From positions 54,201 to 118,200 of the forward strand of contig NZ_JAEHJZ010000008.1 of NCBI RefSeq assembly GCF_016469035.1: a stretch of DNA of 64,000 bases, given 5' to 3'. This DNA comes from Gelidibacter salicanalis (GTDB lineage: Bacteria; Bacteroidota; Bacteroidia; Flavobacteriales; Flavobacteriaceae). A program made the translations under genes and the position numbers. The first letter of the stretch is position 1; the number at the start of each line of letters is the position of its first letter. Positions 8,603 to 17,015 of the stretch are shown in pieces. A model generated the notes under the pieces. That model ran no database searches. It was not told the DNA's origin and saw nothing but the letters and a program-made list of their open reading frames with translations.

Positions 8603-9286
8603 ATGAAAAAAAAGGACATAAAAATACTGTTGGTTGATGATGAGCCAGATATTTTAGAAATAATTGGTTACAATCTCTCAGCAGAGGGGTACCACGTCAT
8701 TACCGCAGAAAATGGTGTCCAAGCCGTTAAAAAGGCTAAAAAAGAACGGCCCCAGCTTATTATTTTAGATGTTATGATGCCTGAAATGGATGGCATTGAA
8801 GCTTGCGAGCAAATTCGCAAAATTCCAGAACTCCGCAATACCATTATCACATTCTTAACTGCTAGAGGAGAAGATTATTCACAAATGGCAGGTTTTGATG
8901 TGGGTGCTGATGACTATATTACAAAACCTATCAAACCTAAAGTGCTGACCAGTAAAGTGAAGGCTTTATTGAGGCGCTTAAAAGAGGAAGAGCCCTCAGA
9001 AGCCATTTTGACAATTGGCGGATTGATCATTAATCGAGAAGAATACAAGATTTCAAATCAAGGTCAGGAGATTATTTTGCCCAGAAAGGAGTTCGAATTG
9101 CTATCTTTGTTAGCAACAAAGCCCAATAAAGTATTCAAACGAGAAGAGATCTTAGAAAAAGTATGGGGTAACGAGGTTGTTGTTGGTGGCCGGACCATTG
9201 ATGTGCATATCAGAAAGTTACGGGAAAAAATTGGCGACGACTGCTTTAAGACCGTAAAAGGTGTGGGCTACAAGTTTGTTGACTAA
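8603..9286 (+). CDS. two-component response regulator, OmpR/PhoB type
   Basis: A 227-residue regulator. The N-terminal receiver domain contains LLVDDEPD (acidic pocket Asp12/Asp13), the phospho-acceptor Asp56 in IILDVMMPEMDG, and the KPIKPK lysine segment. The C-terminal winged helix spans about residues 130-227 and contains FELLSLLATKPNKVFKREEIL and GRTIDVHIRKLREKIG. I start at 8603 because the receiver begins there. An upstream in-frame ATG at 8417 would add 62 unrelated residues. The stop codon overlaps the kinase start by one base, so the pair is co-translated. It is similar to RprY/PhoB regulators of Bacteroidota. Confidence 0.9.
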   Translation: MKKKDIKILLVDDEPDILEIIGYNLSAEGYHVITAENGVQAVKKAKKERPQLIILDVMMPEMDGIEACEQIRKIPELRNTIITFLTARGEDYSQMAGFDVGADDYITKPIKPKVLTSKVKALLRRLKEEEPSEAILTIGGLIINREEYKISNQGQEIILPRKEFELLSLLATKPNKVFKREEILEKVWGNEVVVGGRTIDVHIRKLREKIGDDCFKTVKGVGYKFVD

Positions 9287-10329
9287 TGAAAAAAACCATC
9301 AAAAAATCCTATAAGTTCGCGACCAAAACAGCCTTCTATATTACACTGGTTATAACAGTGCTCATCACTGCGGTGTTAATTGTATCTGAAGCTTTTAATA
9401 TTGGGGTGCTTTTAGGTTTTATTGCGTTTTGCTATATCACTTCATTTCTTATCATCCAATACCGTGTGGAACGTTTTATATACAGACGCGTCAAAAAAAT
9501 ATATGACGATTTAACGTTGTTGGAATCTGCCTCATTGCGCAAACAGCCCATTACTACAGACATGGCCACGTTAACTCAAGAAATTGACAAGTTTGCAAAA
9601 GATAAAAAGCTCGAAATTGAAACGCTCAAAGTACGGGAAGAGTATAGAAAAGAGTTTCTAGGAAATGTGTCCCACGAATTGAAAACGCCATTATTTACCG
9701 TTCAAGGCTATGTTTTAACCTTGTTGGATGGCGCCATGAATAATGAGAAATTAAGGGAAAAATATTTAGAGAGAGCCAATAAGGGCGTGGAGCGTTTAAT
9801 CTATATCGTGCAGGATTTGGATATGATAACCAAGTTGGAGGTAGGTGATTTAAGTTTAAATATTGAAATTTTTGACATTGTAGAGTTAGTGGCCAGCGTT
9901 TTTGATTTGTTGGAAATGAAGTCTGCCAAGAAAAAAATCACCCTCACTTTTGATATGCTGTATCCCAATCCTATATTGGTAAAGGCTGATAAGGAACGCA
10001 TCCGTCAGGTGCTGACCAATCTGGTGGTCAATTCTATTAAATACGGCAGAATTAAAGGCACCACTGAAATCAGTATCGAAAATTTAATAAAAAACAAGGT
10101 AATTGTGAGAGTCACCGATAATGGCGAAGGTATTGCCAAAGCCAATATTCCGCGTCTTTTTGAACGATTTTATAGAATCGATAAAAGTGGCTCGCGTAAA
10201 GAAGGGGGGTCAGGTTTAGGCTTGTCCATTGTAAAGCACATTATTGAAGCGCACGACGAAAAAATATATATTGAAAGTGAGCTGAGTGTGGGGAGTGAAT
10301 TCTCATTTACCCTCGAAAAGGCAAAATAG
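9286..10329 (+). CDS. sensor histidine kinase, PhoR type
   Basis: A 347-residue membrane kinase partner of the preceding regulator. Two membrane helices (about 13-33 and 39-58) with almost no periplasmic loop suggest intramembrane or cytoplasmic sensing. A HAMP-like linker leads to the dimerisation domain with the phospho-acceptor His130 in FLGNVSHELKTPL. The ATP-binding domain shows the N box (NLVVNSIKYG), DNGEGI, and GGSGLGLSIVKHI. Its last 27 bases overlap the 3' end of the convergent glycosyltransferase gene. Confidence 0.9.
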   Translation: MKKTIKKSYKFATKTAFYITLVITVLITAVLIVSEAFNIGVLLGFIAFCYITSFLIIQYRVERFIYRRVKKIYDDLTLLESASLRKQPITTDMATLTQEIDKFAKDKKLEIETLKVREEYRKEFLGNVSHELKTPLFTVQGYVLTLLDGAMNNEKLREKYLERANKGVERLIYIVQDLDMITKLEVGDLSLNIEIFDIVELVASVFDLLEMKSAKKKITLTFDMLYPNPILVKADKERIRQVLTNLVVNSIKYGRIKGTTEISIENLIKNKVIVRVTDNGEGIAKANIPRLFERFYRIDKSGSRKEGGSGLGLSIVKHIIEAHDEKIYIESELSVGSEFSFTLEKAK

Positions 10330-11358
10330 TTCTTTAAAATTAGTTTCCTGATCCTTAGTTTCAAATCCATTATAGCCCCCTACAGTGTTTAATCTTTCTA
10401 AACTGAAATTCTTTTGTTCACAACTCGGCGCCCAATTGTTTTTCATCATTATTTTTGCTAAATAGCGCTGTTCAGGTTGACCAGGAGTAGGAATAAAGAA
10501 AGCCCTTTTACCCAACTTTGCTAAATCCATAATGGTGGTATAACCGGAACGCGCAACAATCAATTTACTGGCGTTAAGTGATTTTTCTAGCATCTCCGTA
10601 GTCATGTAGTTATAGATGGTCAGGTTTTTAGAAGTGTAATACGTTTGCTCATTTTCCATAACGCCTCTAACAAAAAGGACTTTTGCATCATAATCCTTAA
10701 ATAGATCAAGCAATTTTCTCTCTAAAATATCGCGTTGCGGCTCAGGACCGGAGAGGAGGACCATAATCTCAAACTCAAAAGGGCATGTCAATTTTTGGAA
10801 CCTGCTAAGTGGTCCCATATAAGTCACATTAGGATGCGCCTTATTACGATGTCCCATAGTTCCGCTTAAGTTAGGCGTATCGGAATAATCAGGAACCCAG
10901 CACGCATCAAACCGTCTGATGATTTTTTGATGCAGGGCAGTGCTCAACCATGTGGTGTTTCCGCTTAGCACTTTTAACTGGTGTGTTATAAATACGGAAG
11001 GAATATCCTGGTGATAAATCCCAAAACGGTTATCAGAAATGATGCCGACAATGGCATGGTTTTTCACAATAGTATTGATAGCGCGCCGTTCCTGCTTAAT
11101 GGCTCTCAGGATTTTAGGCGTGTCCATCAGCAGCTTAAGTTTTAAATAGTAGCCGTTTTTAGAATAGCTAATGTTATATGAAGGCAATTCGACCGTCTCC
11201 AACTCAGGAAATTCTTTTTTTAAAAGAGACAAAGCAGCACCGTCACTTGCAATAATAGGAATAAAATTGTGTTGCAAAAGTGCATTAATAATGGGGATAC
11301 AGCGTGCCGCATGACCCAATCCCCAATTGAGAGGTGCAATGAGTATCTTTTTTTTCAT
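10303..11358 (-). CDS. GT28/MurG-like glycosyltransferase
   Basis: A 351-residue protein with the GT-B fold pattern of MurG-related transferases. The N-terminus KKKILIAPLNWGLGHAARC holds the donor or acceptor glycine loop. A C-terminal SKLIVARSGYTTIMDLAKLGKRAFFIPTPGQPEQ segment (about residues 280-315) matches the nucleotide-sugar site of GT28 enzymes. Substrates are unknown, perhaps a glycolipid or envelope glycan. The start at 11358 is preferred over the in-frame ATG at 11460, because the intervening bases form the conserved RNA-like element at 11369-11502 that ends 10 bases before this ATG. The 3' end overlaps the kinase gene. Confidence 0.75.
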   Translation of the reverse strand: MKKKILIAPLNWGLGHAARCIPIINALLQHNFIPIIASDGAALSLLKKEFPELETVELPSYNISYSKNGYYLKLKLLMDTPKILRAIKQERRAINTIVKNHAIVGIISDNRFGIYHQDIPSVFITHQLKVLSGNTTWLSTALHQKIIRRFDACWVPDYSDTPNLSGTMGHRNKAHPNVTYMGPLSRFQKLTCPFEFEIMVLLSGPEPQRDILERKLLDLFKDYDAKVLFVRGVMENEQTYYTSKNLTIYNYMTTEMLEKSLNASKLIVARSGYTTIMDLAKLGKRAFFIPTPGQPEQRYLAKIMMKNNWAPSCEQKNFSLERLNTVGGYNGFETKDQETNFKELFCLFEGK

Positions 11359-11368
11359 CTTTATATGG

Positions 11369-11502
11369 GCGCGACCACCCCTCTCCATAAAAGCCAAACG
11401 AGTGGTCGGGTTTTTCGCTGTATCTTTTTTTGCCAAATAAGCGGTAATTGGCTGTATCATCAGGACCAGGCAAAAAAAGGATGCCGCTGCAACCCCTCGC
11501 GC
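11369..11502 (-). ncRNA. putative structured RNA element, copy 1
   Basis: On the minus strand this begins GCGCGAGGGGTTGCAGCGGC, then ATCCTTTTTTT. It continues about 75 bases later with AGCGAAAAACCCG and closes with GTGGTCGCGC. The copy at 25450-25550 has the same ordered blocks (GCGC, AGGG, TTGCAG, GGCATCC, GGAAAGCCCG, GCGC), while the middle differs completely. That is the pattern of a conserved RNA rather than of a protein. It ends 10 bases before the glycosyltransferase start, so here it may be a 5' leader. From memory it resembles flavobacterial candidate RNAs such as the Flavo-1 motif. I could not verify that. Confidence 0.45.
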
Positions 11503-11537
11503 AAATCGAGTACCTATTCAAAACTTCTGATAACATT

Positions 11538-11581
11538 CAAAGATAAGAATATAATGGCTTCCATATATTTCCTTAATTTTG
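11538..11581. promoter_or_regulatory. divergent candidate -7 elements
   Basis: Minus-strand TATCTTTG (complement of 11538-11545) faces the glycosyltransferase and its RNA leader. Plus-strand TAATTTTG (11574-11581) faces trmB 79 bases away. Both are full TAnnTTTG matches, but -33 boxes are not clear. Confidence 0.45.
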
Positions 11582-11659
11582 CCAACTCTTAAAAGACAAG
11601 CGTAGTCGGATCGCGTTCAAACTTAAAACCTTAAATAGGAAACCTGAAACAATAACAAA

Positions 11660-12334
11660 GTGGGAAGTAAAAACAAACTCAAAAGATTTAGAGAAAATGA
11701 AACGTTTTCAAACGTCTATCAGCCAACACGAGATGAACTGGTTAAGGGTGAATTTCAAATTAAGGGCAATTGGAATGCTGAAGTGTTCAAAAATGACAAC
11801 CCTCTGGTCTTAGAACTGGGTTGTGGAAAAGGGGAATACACACTTGGGCTGGCAAAGAAGTATCCCAATAAAAATTTCATTGGTATCGATATTAAGGGCG
11901 CCCGTTTTTGGAGAGGGGCAAAAACTGCGGTTGAGGATGGTGTTTCTAACGCTGCTTTTTTAAGAACCCAAATTGAACTTATTGATCACGCGTTTGGTAA
12001 GCATGAGGTAGATGAAATTTGGATTACCTTCCCCGACCCACAAATAAAATATAAGCGCACCAAGCACCGCATGACCAATGCCACGTTTTTGGAGCGCTAT
12101 AAATCCATCCTTAAACCAGAAGGTGTGGTGCATTTAAAAACGGACAGCGAATTTATGCATGGGTACACCTTAGGCTTACTGCACGGTGCAGGGCATGAGG
12201 TGCTTTATGCTAACCATAATGTGTATAAACAAGAGGGTAGCCCTGCTGAGGTTACTGAAATACAGACCTATTATGAAGGTCAGTATTTAGAAAAGAACAA
12301 AGCAATTACTTATATTAGGTTTAAAATCAAATAG
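11660..12334 (+). CDS. trmB: tRNA (guanine-N7-)-methyltransferase
   Basis: A 224-residue SAM-dependent methyltransferase that makes m7G46 in tRNA. The SAM-binding motif is LVLELGCGKGEYTLGLA near residue 49, followed by NFIGIDIKGARFWRGAKT. The catalytic and tRNA-binding segment EIWITFPDPQIKYKRTKHRMTN is near residue 118. Translation begins at GTG (11660), since no ATG is available before the conserved KNKLKRF start. The LysE gene follows after two bases, giving a short operon trmB - lysE-type - alkyltransferase-like. Confidence 0.92.
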   Translation: MGSKNKLKRFRENETFSNVYQPTRDELVKGEFQIKGNWNAEVFKNDNPLVLELGCGKGEYTLGLAKKYPNKNFIGIDIKGARFWRGAKTAVEDGVSNAAFLRTQIELIDHAFGKHEVDEIWITFPDPQIKYKRTKHRMTNATFLERYKSILKPEGVVHLKTDSEFMHGYTLGLLHGAGHEVLYANHNVYKQEGSPAEVTEIQTYYEGQYLEKNKAITYIRFKIK

Positions 12335-12336
12335 TC

Positions 12337-12966
12337 TTGAATATTACTGTCATATTTTTTCTCGGGATGATTATCGCTCTTGTTGGTGTTATTCCACCCG
12401 GATTGTTAAATATGACCGCGGCTAAAATAAGTCTTAAAGAAGGGCATGTAAGAGGTGTTATGTTCTCTATTGGTGTTTGTGTGATTGTGTTTTTGCAGAC
12501 CTATATTGCCGCCATGTTTGCCCGGTATTTAACCAACCATCAAGATGTGGTTGAGGTGTTGCAACGGGTGGCCTTAGTGATATTTGTACTCATTACGGTG
12601 TATTATCTTCTGATTGCAAAAGCGACTTCCAAAACAGAAATCGACCCACAATCTAAAAGTAAGCACAGCCGATTTTTTCACGGACTCTTGCTGTCAGCCA
12701 TCAATGTATTTCCTATTCCCTATCAGGCGTATATGACCATTACTTTGGCATCTTTTGGATGGTTGGAGTTCAATAGAACCATGATTATTTCTTATGTGTC
12801 GGGTGCCGTATGTGGTACATTTGTAATGTTATATATGTATATTTTCTTTTTTGATAAAATCAAGAATAAAAATCTGACCTCTCAAAAAAATATGAACTAT
12901 ATCATTGGGAGTATTACAGGCATTATAGCCATTGTGACGCTAATCAATATTTTAACGGAATCATGA
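12337..12966 (+). CDS. LysE-family transporter
   Basis: A 209-residue integral membrane protein with about six helices. The N-terminal segment GMIIALVGVIPPGLLNMTAAKISLKEG is the usual LysE/RhtB signature, in which the P-G-x-L-N part is diagnostic. The family exports amino acids or related metabolites, and the substrate here is unknown. It starts with TTG at 12337, two bases after the trmB stop. Its own stop overlaps the next ATG by four bases, implying translational coupling. Confidence 0.8.
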   Translation: MNITVIFFLGMIIALVGVIPPGLLNMTAAKISLKEGHVRGVMFSIGVCVIVFLQTYIAAMFARYLTNHQDVVEVLQRVALVIFVLITVYYLLIAKATSKTEIDPQSKSKHSRFFHGLLLSAINVFPIPYQAYMTITLASFGWLEFNRTMIISYVSGAVCGTFVMLYMYIFFFDKIKNKNLTSQKNMNYIIGSITGIIAIVTLINILTES

Positions 12967-13292
12967 AACCTGAAACACTGAACTTTTTTGATAGGGTGTA
13001 TGCGGTGGCCAAGCAAATTCCCTATGGACGTGTCACCAGCTTTGGTGCAATTGCCAATTATTTGGGGGCGGCAAGAAGCGCAAGAATGGTGGGCTATGCG
13101 TTAAATGGCTCTGTTGAAAAAGATGTTCCAGCGCATCGGGTGGTCAATAGAATAGGCTTGCTTACTGGTAAGCATCATTTTGATGGCACCAATTTAATGC
13201 AACAGTTATTAGAAAATGAAGGCATTGTTATAAAGGATAATCAGATTCAAAATTTTGACGCCGTGTTTTGGGACCCGCGTTTAGAACTATAA
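12963..13292 (+). CDS. alkyltransferase-like protein (ATL, MGMT fold without catalytic Cys)
   Basis: A 109-residue protein with the DNA-binding domain of O6-methylguanine-DNA methyltransferase. The helix-turn-helix region IPYGRVTSFGAIANYLGA and the VGYALNG segment are present. The active-site loop reads VPAHRVVNR where MGMT has PCHRV, so the methyl-accepting Cys is Ala. Such ATL proteins bind O6-alkylguanine and hand it to nucleotide excision repair instead of repairing it directly. It overlaps the LysE gene by four bases. Confidence 0.85.
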   Translation: MKPETLNFFDRVYAVAKQIPYGRVTSFGAIANYLGAARSARMVGYALNGSVEKDVPAHRVVNRIGLLTGKHHFDGTNLMQQLLENEGIVIKDNQIQNFDAVFWDPRLEL

Positions 13293-13373
13293 AATTTAGA
13301 GCAGTGATGTATAAAATTCCAAACCACGTTAGTTCTTAAAACGGAATTTAAAATGCGACGCTTTCAAGATGAC

Positions 13374-13472
13374 AGCTGGACGCTCTAATTAGTCTAAAAT
13401 GAGATGTTTCTGGAATGGTTTGTATTTATAGAATTAGTCAATCTTATCATTGAAAACTTCGTGCGTCCAGCT
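13374..13472. repeat. 10-bp inverted repeat in gene-free stretch
   Basis: AGCTGGACGC (13374-13383) and GCGTCCAGCT (13463-13472) are exact inverted copies 79 bases apart. A further CCAGCT lies at 13481-13486. The gene-free interval 13293-13598 otherwise shows no coding signal, only a -7-like element before mrp. It may be a small dispersed repeat or an RNA stem. Confidence 0.35.
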
Positions 13473-13494
13473 TCCTTCTTCCAGCTATATTAAT

Positions 13495-13502
13495 TATATT
13501 TG
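13495..13502 (+). promoter_or_regulatory. candidate -7 element (TATATTTG) before mrp
   Basis: A full TAnnTTTG match 96 bases before the mrp start. A -33 TTTG at the right distance is not visible. Confidence 0.35.
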
Positions 13503-13598
13503 TACTTTAGAATGATTCTTAATTAATATAAGCAAAGAATATGGGAACGAATTTGCAACATCGTCTCTATTCTTTTACTTTTTAGCATCTCAGAAAAC

Positions 13599-14750
13599 AT
13601 GAAATTACATAAACAAGATATCTTTAAAGCTCTCGAAAGCATTTCTGTTCCAGGAGAAGGAAAAAATATGGTAGAGAGCGGTGCTGTAAAGAACGTGGTG
13701 ACTTTTGCCGACGAAGTTATTGTTGACATTACCATAAACAATCCAACGTTACAGGCCAAAAAGAAAACTGAAGTTGAAATCATGAAAGCCATTCATGAAA
13801 AAGTATATGAAAAAGCCAAAATTACAGTCAATGTAAAAGTTGATGCGCCTGCAAAATCTTTGGCCAACAGTATAAAAGGAAAAGCCATTCCCGGAATTCA
13901 AAATATTGTAGCCGTGGCGTCGGGAAAAGGTGGCGTAGGTAAATCTACAGTTACCGTGAACTTAGCGGTTACTTTGGCTCAAATGGGTTTTAAAGTGGGG
14001 ATTCTTGATGCCGACATATATGGGCCCTCAGTGCCTATTATGTTTGATGTAGAAAAAGAACGTCCTATGGCGGTCAACATTGATGGAAAATCGAAGATGA
14101 AGCCTGTAGAAAATTATGGAGTTAAGATTTTATCCATCGGATTTTTTACCCAACCGGACCAAGCCGTAGTATGGCGTGGACCAATGGCAGCAAAGGCTTT
14201 AAATCAAATGATTTTTGATGCGCATTGGGGCGAACTGGATTTTATGCTCATTGATTTACCACCGGGAACGGGAGATATTCATTTAAGCATCATGCAGTCC
14301 TTGCCAATAACGGGAGCGGTTATTGTGAGTACCCCACAAAATGTAGCGTTGGCAGATGCCAAAAAAGGTGTGGCCATGTTCCAACAGGAAAGCATTAATG
14401 TGCCAGTGTTAGGAATTATTGAAAATATGGCCTATTTTACACCTGAAGTCCCGATAGCTATCGGGATGCCAGAAAACAAATATTATATTTTTGGAAAAGA
14501 TGGTGCCAAAAACTTGGCTGAAGATTTAAATGTACCCTTTTTAGGGCATATACCTTTGGTGCAGAGCATTCGCGAAGCTGGAGATATTGGGCGTCCTGCA
14601 GCTATGCAAACCGCTACACCATTACAATTGGCTTTTGAAAAAATAACCCAGAATGTTGTGGAAGAAGTTGTGAGGCGTAATGACGATTTACCACCTACTG
14701 AAGCGATAAAAATAACCACCATGGCTGGTTGTTCAGCAGTAAAAAAATAA
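13599..14750 (+). CDS. mrp: Mrp/ApbC-type P-loop iron-sulfur carrier ATPase
   Basis: A 383-residue Mrp/NBP35-type protein that carries Fe-S clusters to apo-proteins in the cytoplasm. Residues 1-90 form the MIP18/DUF59 domain. The deviant Walker A GKGGVGKST lies at 109-117, and LIDLPPGTGD near residue 221 is the Walker B region. Residues 284-290 (VPIAIGM) are encoded by an 18-bp palindromic repeat inserted in frame between YFTPE and PENKYYIFG. The protein should tolerate it in this surface loop. The NifU-domain gene follows, consistent with a shared Fe-S role. Confidence 0.92.
   Translation: MKLHKQDIFKALESISVPGEGKNMVESGAVKNVVTFADEVIVDITINNPTLQAKKKTEVEIMKAIHEKVYEKAKITVNVKVDAPAKSLANSIKGKAIPGIQNIVAVASGKGGVGKSTVTVNLAVTLAQMGFKVGILDADIYGPSVPIMFDVEKERPMAVNIDGKSKMKPVENYGVKILSIGFFTQPDQAVVWRGPMAAKALNQMIFDAHWGELDFMLIDLPPGTGDIHLSIMQSLPITGAVIVSTPQNVALADAKKGVAMFQQESINVPVLGIIENMAYFTPEVPIAIGMPENKYYIFGKDGAKNLAEDLNVPFLGHIPLVQSIREAGDIGRPAAMQTATPLQLAFEKITQNVVEEVVRRNDDLPPTEAIKITTMAGCSAVKK
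14449..14466. repeat. 18-bp perfect palindrome inside mrp
   Basis: TCCCGATAGCTATCGGGA is its own reverse complement and lies inside the mrp reading frame. A one-mismatch copy occurs at 16721-16738 in an intergenic region. It looks like a dispersed small palindromic element that inserted without breaking the frame. Confidence 0.75.
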
Positions 14751-14788
14751 ACGACGATACTTTTAAAAGGTTTCGTTAATACCTTAAT

Positions 14789-15040
14789 ATGAGAAAGATG
14801 ACAACTGAAGAATTGAGATTAAATGTTGAAAAGGCACTTGATGAGATACGTCCATTTCTTCAAAGCGATGGAGGCGATATTTCGTTGTTGTCCATAGAAG
14901 ATGATAATCTAGTTAGAGTGCAGTTAGAAGGTGCCTGTGTAGGATGTTCAGTCAATCAAATGACCTTAAAGTCTGGTGTTGAAATGACCATCAAAAAATA
15001 CGCACCACAAATTGAACACGTCATCAATGTTGAGGGATAA
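14789..15040 (+). CDS. NifU C-terminal domain protein
   Basis: An 83-residue protein equal to the NifU/Nfu C-terminal scaffold domain. It carries LDEIRPFLQSDGGDISL and the cluster-binding CVGCS (CxxC), and carries or donates Fe-S clusters. The start could be 14789 or the ATG at 14798 (MTTEELR). It sits 38 bases behind mrp and ahead of a flavoprotein and a ferredoxin, forming an Fe-S/redox neighbourhood. Confidence 0.88.
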   Translation: MRKMTTEELRLNVEKALDEIRPFLQSDGGDISLLSIEDDNLVRVQLEGACVGCSVNQMTLKSGVEMTIKKYAPQIEHVINVEG

Positions 15041-15232
15041 TTTCTATTTGTATTAAATTGCTGACTACAATTTGGCAGACCTAAGTTTGTCAGAGAAATA
15101 GGAGTTCCAAATGCAAATCCTAATGATTTTTTAATATGATTAATATCATAAAATTTAAATTTCATTAGTTGGATTTTTGCATGCTAAAATGAAGTTGAAT
15201 TAAATGAGTTACCCGTTTTTTGGGTCTATTAT

Positions 15233-16294
15233 ATGATTAAAACAGATATACTTATCATTGGCGCAGGACCAACAGGATTATTTGCTGTGTTCGAAGCTGG
15301 ATTATTAAAATTGAAATGCCATCTTATTGACGCTTTACCCCAGATTGGAGGTCAATGTTCTGAAATTTATCCCAAGAAACCCATATACGATATTCCTGGT
15401 TTTCCTGAAATATTGGCGGGAGATTTGACCACTAATCTTATGGAGCAGTGCAAGCAATTTGAGCCTGGATTTACTTTAGGAGAACGCGCAGAAACTATAG
15501 AAAAACAAGCCGACGGTAGCTTTATTGTTACCACTAATAAAGGCACACAACATCAAGCGCCGGTGGTTGCAATTGCTGGTGGCTTGGGTAGTTTTGAACC
15601 GCGTAAACCCTTAATTGCCAACATTGGTTATTTTGAAGACAAGGGGGTTGAGTACTTTATAAAAGATCCTGAAATGTACCGCAACAAGCGTGTGGTGATT
15701 TCTGGCGGCGGCGATTCTGCTTTAGACTGGAGCATTTTTCTTTCTAATATCGCTTCAAAAGTAACCTTAATCCATCGCCGTAATGAGTTTAGAGGTGCGC
15801 TGGATTCTGTGGACAAAGTTCAAGAGTTAAAAAACCAAGGCAAAATCAATCTTATCACCCCTGCAGAAGTGATTAATATTGTAGGAGATCATAAGGTGGA
15901 AGCTGTGGTAGTGGCGCAATCCAAAAATATCGAACGAGAATTTGAGGTGGAATGTGATCACTTTATTCCTTTATTCGGGTTGTCTCCAAAACTCGGTCCT
16001 ATTGGCAATTGGGGGCTTGATATTGAGAAGAATGCGATTGTGGTGAATAATGCCTTGGACTACCAAACCAACATTCCTGGTATTTTTGCCATTGGCGATG
16101 TCAATACCTATCCAGGGAAATTGAAACTGATTCTTTGCGGTTTTCATGAAGCGACCTTGATGTGCCAAGCAGCGTATCAAATTATCAATCCGGGAAAAAA
16201 ATATGTTTTAAAATATACCACCGTGAGTGGTGTGAATGGATTTGATGGAACACGTAAAGAAGCCCCCAAACAAGTAGTTAAAGCAATAGATTAA
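15233..16294 (+). CDS. ferredoxin-NADP+ reductase, thioredoxin-reductase-like type
   Basis: A 353-residue flavoprotein of the YumC/TrxR-like FNR class, which passes electrons between NADPH and ferredoxin. The FAD motif GAGPTG lies at residues 9-14 and the NAD(P) motif GGGDSALDW near residue 161. HRRNEFRGA carries the phosphate-binding arginines for NADPH. The C-terminal GDVNTYPGKLK...GFHEA segment completes the FAD site. There is no CxxC pair, which rules out thioredoxin reductase. The 2Fe-2S ferredoxin gene begins two bases after the stop and is the obvious partner. Confidence 0.88.
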   Translation: MIKTDILIIGAGPTGLFAVFEAGLLKLKCHLIDALPQIGGQCSEIYPKKPIYDIPGFPEILAGDLTTNLMEQCKQFEPGFTLGERAETIEKQADGSFIVTTNKGTQHQAPVVAIAGGLGSFEPRKPLIANIGYFEDKGVEYFIKDPEMYRNKRVVISGGGDSALDWSIFLSNIASKVTLIHRRNEFRGALDSVDKVQELKNQGKINLITPAEVINIVGDHKVEAVVVAQSKNIEREFEVECDHFIPLFGLSPKLGPIGNWGLDIEKNAIVVNNALDYQTNIPGIFAIGDVNTYPGKLKLILCGFHEATLMCQAAYQIINPGKKYVLKYTTVSGVNGFDGTRKEAPKQVVKAID

Positions 16295-16296
16295 CA

Positions 16297-16629
16297 ATGG
16301 AACAGGATATTACTATAAAAATAACGGATAGAGAAGGGGTTGCCCATACAGTGTTAGCGCCTACTGATATGGCCATGAATCTTATGGAGGTGGTTAGAAG
16401 TTATGAGCTAGCTCCTGAAGGGACTATTGGAGTCTGTGGCGGAATGGCCATGTGCGCCTCATGTCAATGTTATGTGGTGAGTGCTACTGAACTCCCAGAA
16501 ATGCAAGATGACGAAGAAGCAATGCTTTCTGAAGCATTTTATGTAAAAGACAATTCAAGATTGGGATGTCAAATTCAAATCACTCCAGAAATGGAAGGCC
16601 TAGAGGTGGAACTGGCGCCTGAATCTTAA
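16297..16629 (+). CDS. 2Fe-2S ferredoxin
   Basis: A 110-residue adrenodoxin/putidaredoxin-like ferredoxin. The cluster cysteines are visible as GVCGGMAMCASCQCY (C-x5-C-x2-C) near residue 47 and the fourth as LGCQI near residue 90. It is co-transcribed with the reductase just upstream (two-base gap). It is a second, housekeeping ferredoxin, distinct from the one in the P450 operon at 33286. Confidence 0.9.
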   Translation: MEQDITIKITDREGVAHTVLAPTDMAMNLMEVVRSYELAPEGTIGVCGGMAMCASCQCYVVSATELPEMQDDEEAMLSEAFYVKDNSRLGCQIQITPEMEGLEVELAPES

Positions 16630-16720
16630 TAACGTTATACGAAGGTAAAACCTTTCACCTTTCAGTTTTGAATTTTAATACATTATTGTCCGACAAGAAT
16701 TAAGACCGCTTCGCTTCTAG

Positions 16721-16738
16721 TCCCGGTAGCTATCGGGA
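16721..16738. repeat. imperfect copy of the 18-bp palindrome
   Basis: TCCCGGTAGCTATCGGGA differs by one base from the palindrome inside mrp. The gene-free stretch 16630-17015 holds this copy and the terminator at 16930-16959. Nothing else is recognisable there. Confidence 0.65.
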
Positions 16739-16929
16739 AAAGAACAAAGATTTGATTGTAACTGACTGATAAACGGTTGTTGTTCTAAATTAAATTTGCC
16801 CAATCACTCTAAGTGGAATTGGTCTTAAAAAGCAAAGTGTCATTTTTAAGATCTCGTATCAGGTCTTGCCTTAATGGGGTTTGTAAACTTTTCACCTGTT
16901 TTACCGGACACTCATGGTTTTAAATACAA

Positions 16930-16959
16930 AAAAATGCTTCCCTTAAGAGAAGCATTTTT
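16930..16959. terminator. bidirectional intrinsic terminator
   Basis: AAAAATGCTTC (16930-16940) pairs with GAAGCATTTTT (16949-16959), with A-rich and T-rich flanks. It serves the leftward acyl-CoA dehydrogenase gene and probably the rightward ferredoxin gene. Confidence 0.8.
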
Positions 16960-17015
16960 TGTTTTAAAGAAGTCTTTCAATTCAAATTACAAGATTACTG
17001 TTGGTACAGGTAAAT

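Noticed and set aside
11359-11460. 34-residue N-terminal extension of the glycosyltransferase
   Set aside because: The bases belong to the conserved RNA-like element, and the protein family begins at the ATG at 11358.
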